Assembly (NCBI GenBank): GCA_963724705.1
Contig: CAVRVS010000004.1
Span: 124,001 to 188,000 of the forward strand
Reading direction: 5' to 3'
Source of the DNA: DASQPR01 sp963724705
Lineage (GTDB): Bacteria; Actinomycetota; Actinomycetes; Mycobacteriales; Micromonosporaceae
Length of the DNA: 64,000 nt
The notes under the pieces are model-generated. The model was not told where the DNA came from, searched no databases, and saw only the letters and a list, made by a program, of their open reading frames with translations. The position numbers were made by a program, and so were the translations under genes. Below, one piece after another: positions 62,131 to 64,000 of the stretch (within the stretch, counting starts at the first letter, position 1; the number at the start of each line of letters is the position of its first letter).

Positions 62131-62950
62131 GGCTCTGCTGCGTAATCCCGGCGGTGGGCACGGTGAAGCCTGCTGAGCCTGTGCTTCAGATCGCGAATGC
62201 CAGCACGGTGAACGCCGCGGCGATCCGTAGGCCACGGGGCGCACATCGACTCCGAGTTCGTAGTGGCAGCGTCGAAGGTTCTGCATGAACGCGAGTCCAG
62301 TGATGATGACTGTCGCGGTTTCATCGGTCCGCAGGCCACGCATAGGTCGTAGCCGGTGTTTGAGCCGGCTGTGGTCCGCTTCGATCTGGTTGTTTTCGTA
62401 CTGCTCGACGTGGTGCCACGCCGAGGGGATCAGCTCGTCGACGACTCGCGGGTAGACCGGCGCCGCGTCAGTCACGACCTCGACGGGCGTCACCTTCGAG
62501 GTGGTCAGCGCGCGGCGGAAGAACCGGCGGGCGGCCTCTTGGTCGCGACGCTTCGAGACGAGCACGTCGATGACCTGACCGTGCTGGTCCACCGCCCGGT
62601 ACACGTAACGCCAAACACCGGCGACCTTGACATAAGTCTCATCGACGAACCACCGATCACCAGGCGAGTGCTGCGTCGACCGAGCCGCGTCGGCGAACAG
62701 AGGCGTGAACCGCTGAACCCACCGGTAGACGGTGACGTGATCGACCTCAACACCGCGCTCAGCAAACAATTCCTCCACGTCGCGGTCGGACAGCGCATAA
62801 CGCAAATACCAGCGCACCGCCACCACGATCACCTCGGCAGGGACCGGAAGCCAGTGAAGGCCGAACGAGCAACAGGCGACCGACGTGACCGGGAGGCAGA
62901 CTTCACCGGCTAATCCTGCCCTGCCGCCGATCGCCGAACGCAACAGCGCC
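62131..62950 (-). mobile_element. IS6-family insertion sequence
   Basis: About 820 bp, the normal IS6 size. Left end GGCTCTGCTGCGTAATCCCG at 62131; right end ACGCAACAGCGCC at 62938-62950, its inverted counterpart with two mismatches in the inner 13 bp. No 8-bp target duplication is visible (ACTCCGAC against GAGCGCGC), so the element may have been rearranged. Confidence 0.8.
62186..62906 (-). pseudogene. IS6-family transposase with two frameshifts
   Basis: The expected N-terminus VKSASRSRRSPVARSAFTGF begins at a GTG at 62906, then the frame changes near 62845 to PAEVIVVAVRWYLRYALSDRDVEELFAERGVEVDHVTVYRWVQRFTPLF. The DDE residues are present: WFVDETYVKV, VVTDAAPVYPRVVDEL and NNQIEADHSRLKHRLRPMRGL. 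Near 62232 a second change is needed to reach the usual LRIAAAFTVLAFAI end at 62186; unshifted, the frame continues to 62056 as unrelated sequence. The catalytic core is intact, so the two breaks decide whether it is active. Confidence 0.85.
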
Positions 62951-63201
62951 GAGCGCGCTACCGGCACCGGACGCCGGCGCGTTGCGAACCTCACCGTCGC
63001 ATCCTGCCTGATCCACAATCGACGGATGCAACAGAGCCTTCGGGACCGACTGACAAACCGCTCGGCCGGGAATGGGGGCGGCGTCTGCTTCGATGCCGAC
63101 ATGGTCGGTATCTGCCGTAGGTCGACATCGCCGCAGTGCACAACTCCGCTCGCACCACGTCGTGACGACCGGTCCGCGAGCCCCGGGCTGCGCCCGCTTC
63201 G

Positions 63202-64000
63202 CTAGCGGTCGTATGCGGTGAGGAGGCGGTCGCGGAAGGCGCTCATCGGCCAGATCGGCGCCTGGGGGTTGGGCAGAAGGCCGTCCTGCCAGTTCCATCC
63301 CGAGATCTGGTTCAACACGGCCGGGTCGCGGGCAATGATTGTGATCGGGACGTTGTGGTTCGCGTTCTGACCGGAAACGATCGTCGAAGGTTGATGGTCG
63401 CCGAGCACGATAAGCACCAGGTTCTTGTCGGCCGACGTCTGCACGAATGAGATCAGGGCATTCAACGAGTACTGGATGGACTGTGCGTACGCGGCCCGTA
63501 CCTTGTTGGCGTCTCGCCACACGGCCGTCGGGGACTGGCCCTGCGCGGGCATGCCGTTGAAGATCGAGCCGTCACCGAGCTGGTTCGGGTCGACCATGCG
63601 GGGAAGAGGCGCCCACGGGGTGTGGCTTGACACGGTGTCGATTTCGGCCATGACCGGGGCATGCGGCTTCGTGAGTTCGAGGCGTTCGAGCGCCGACGTA
63701 GGTGTACTGGTCGGGCATGCTGGCGTAGCTGAAATGTGGACCTTTGTAGCCGACGTTGTGCCTGTCGTAGATCTGGTCGTAGTTGTAGAAGGTTTTCCCC
63801 TCCGGCCAGGACTTCTCGTTGGTCGGCACGTCGGCCACGGTCCGCCAGCCCGCCCGCTTGAACGCGTCGCTGAGGGTGAAGCGGTCGGTGGTCACAAGGT
63901 CGTTGTAGCTTTGCTGGTTGTCGATCCGCAGTCCGGATTGCAAGGTGGCGTGGGCCAGCCAGCTGATGCCGCCGAAGGTCGGCGAGGTGAGAAATGCGCT
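63202..64000 (-). pseudogene. Sulfatase/phosphoethanolamine-transferase-like gene, frameshifted and cut by window edge
   Basis: The minus-strand frame enters from the right edge: AFLTSPTFGGISWLAHATLQ, SYNDLVTTDRFTLSDAFKRAGWRTVADVPTN, HFSYASMPDQYTYV. Near 63690 the frame changes and goes on as ALERLELTKPHAPVMAEIDTVSSHTPWAPLP, LNALISFVQTSADKNLVLIVLGDHQPSTIVSG and ends RDRLLTAYDR. SSHTPW and LGDHQP are the C-terminal catalytic-domain blocks of the alkaline-phosphatase/sulfatase superfamily, often fused to a membrane part that would lie outside the window. A single base explains the break. Confidence 0.8.

Overview
The window is high-GC DNA (about two-thirds G+C by eye) from an actinobacterium. 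It shows many GTG/TTG starts, 4-bp overlapping start/stop codons, short lipobox signal peptides, LacI and TetR regulators, and families common in Actinomycetes (HdeD, DUF2252, HxlR, DUF1275, HlyIII, SHOCT). No rRNA, tRNA or CRISPR array was seen, so the genus cannot be fixed; a soil or plant-litter actinomycete is the best guess.

Region 1 (1-20.5 kb) is a dense plant-polysaccharide catabolic island. It opens with the end of an oligopeptide-type ABC transporter (two ATPases). Then come a LacI regulator, an aldo/keto reductase, and a long minus-strand operon read from a solute-binding lipoprotein through two permeases, a tautomerase, an epimerase-like enzyme, an SDR and an SMP-30 lactonase to a GH5 glycosidase. 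A second LacI regulator follows, then a plus-strand run of GH3 glycosidase, GH10 xylanase (frameshifted), Zn alcohol dehydrogenase and an IlvD/Edd-type sugar-acid dehydratase. None of the three glycosidases has a signal peptide, so I infer uptake of oligosaccharides, cytoplasmic hydrolysis, and oxidation of a sugar to its lactone, acid and 2-keto-3-deoxy acid. Palindromes of the CGAAACTTTCG type lie at the divergent promoters and are probable LacI operators.

Region 2 (20.7-46.7 kb) is modular and looks accessory. A repeat of about 427 bp occurs four times in the same orientation, 7-9 kb apart (the third copy is split), and the segments between copies hold unrelated small gene sets. These are a TetR, esterase and sugar ABC transporter unit; an HxlR regulator with a membrane protein and a DUF1330 protein; HdeD, a coiled-coil protein, a GH15 trehalase-like enzyme, HlyIII and YceI; a SHOCT protein with a DoxX-like protein; an ASCH-like protein among several broken genes; and a very large secreted alpha/beta hydrolase. 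I do not recognise the repeat family and consider it the most unusual thing here.

Region 3 (46.9-64 kb) carries a flavin disulfide reductase with a thioredoxin-like partner, an SDR gene cut by an IS630-type element, DUF1275, DUF2252, a membrane-anchored propeller-like protein, a GNAT, a two-domain VOC protein (frameshifted), a secreted protein, a TetR/MFS drug-efflux pair, an IS6-family element and a frameshifted sulfatase-like gene running off the right edge. Single-base frameshifts recur in otherwise well preserved genes. That means either real decay or base-level assembly errors, and it should be settled before calling these genes dead.
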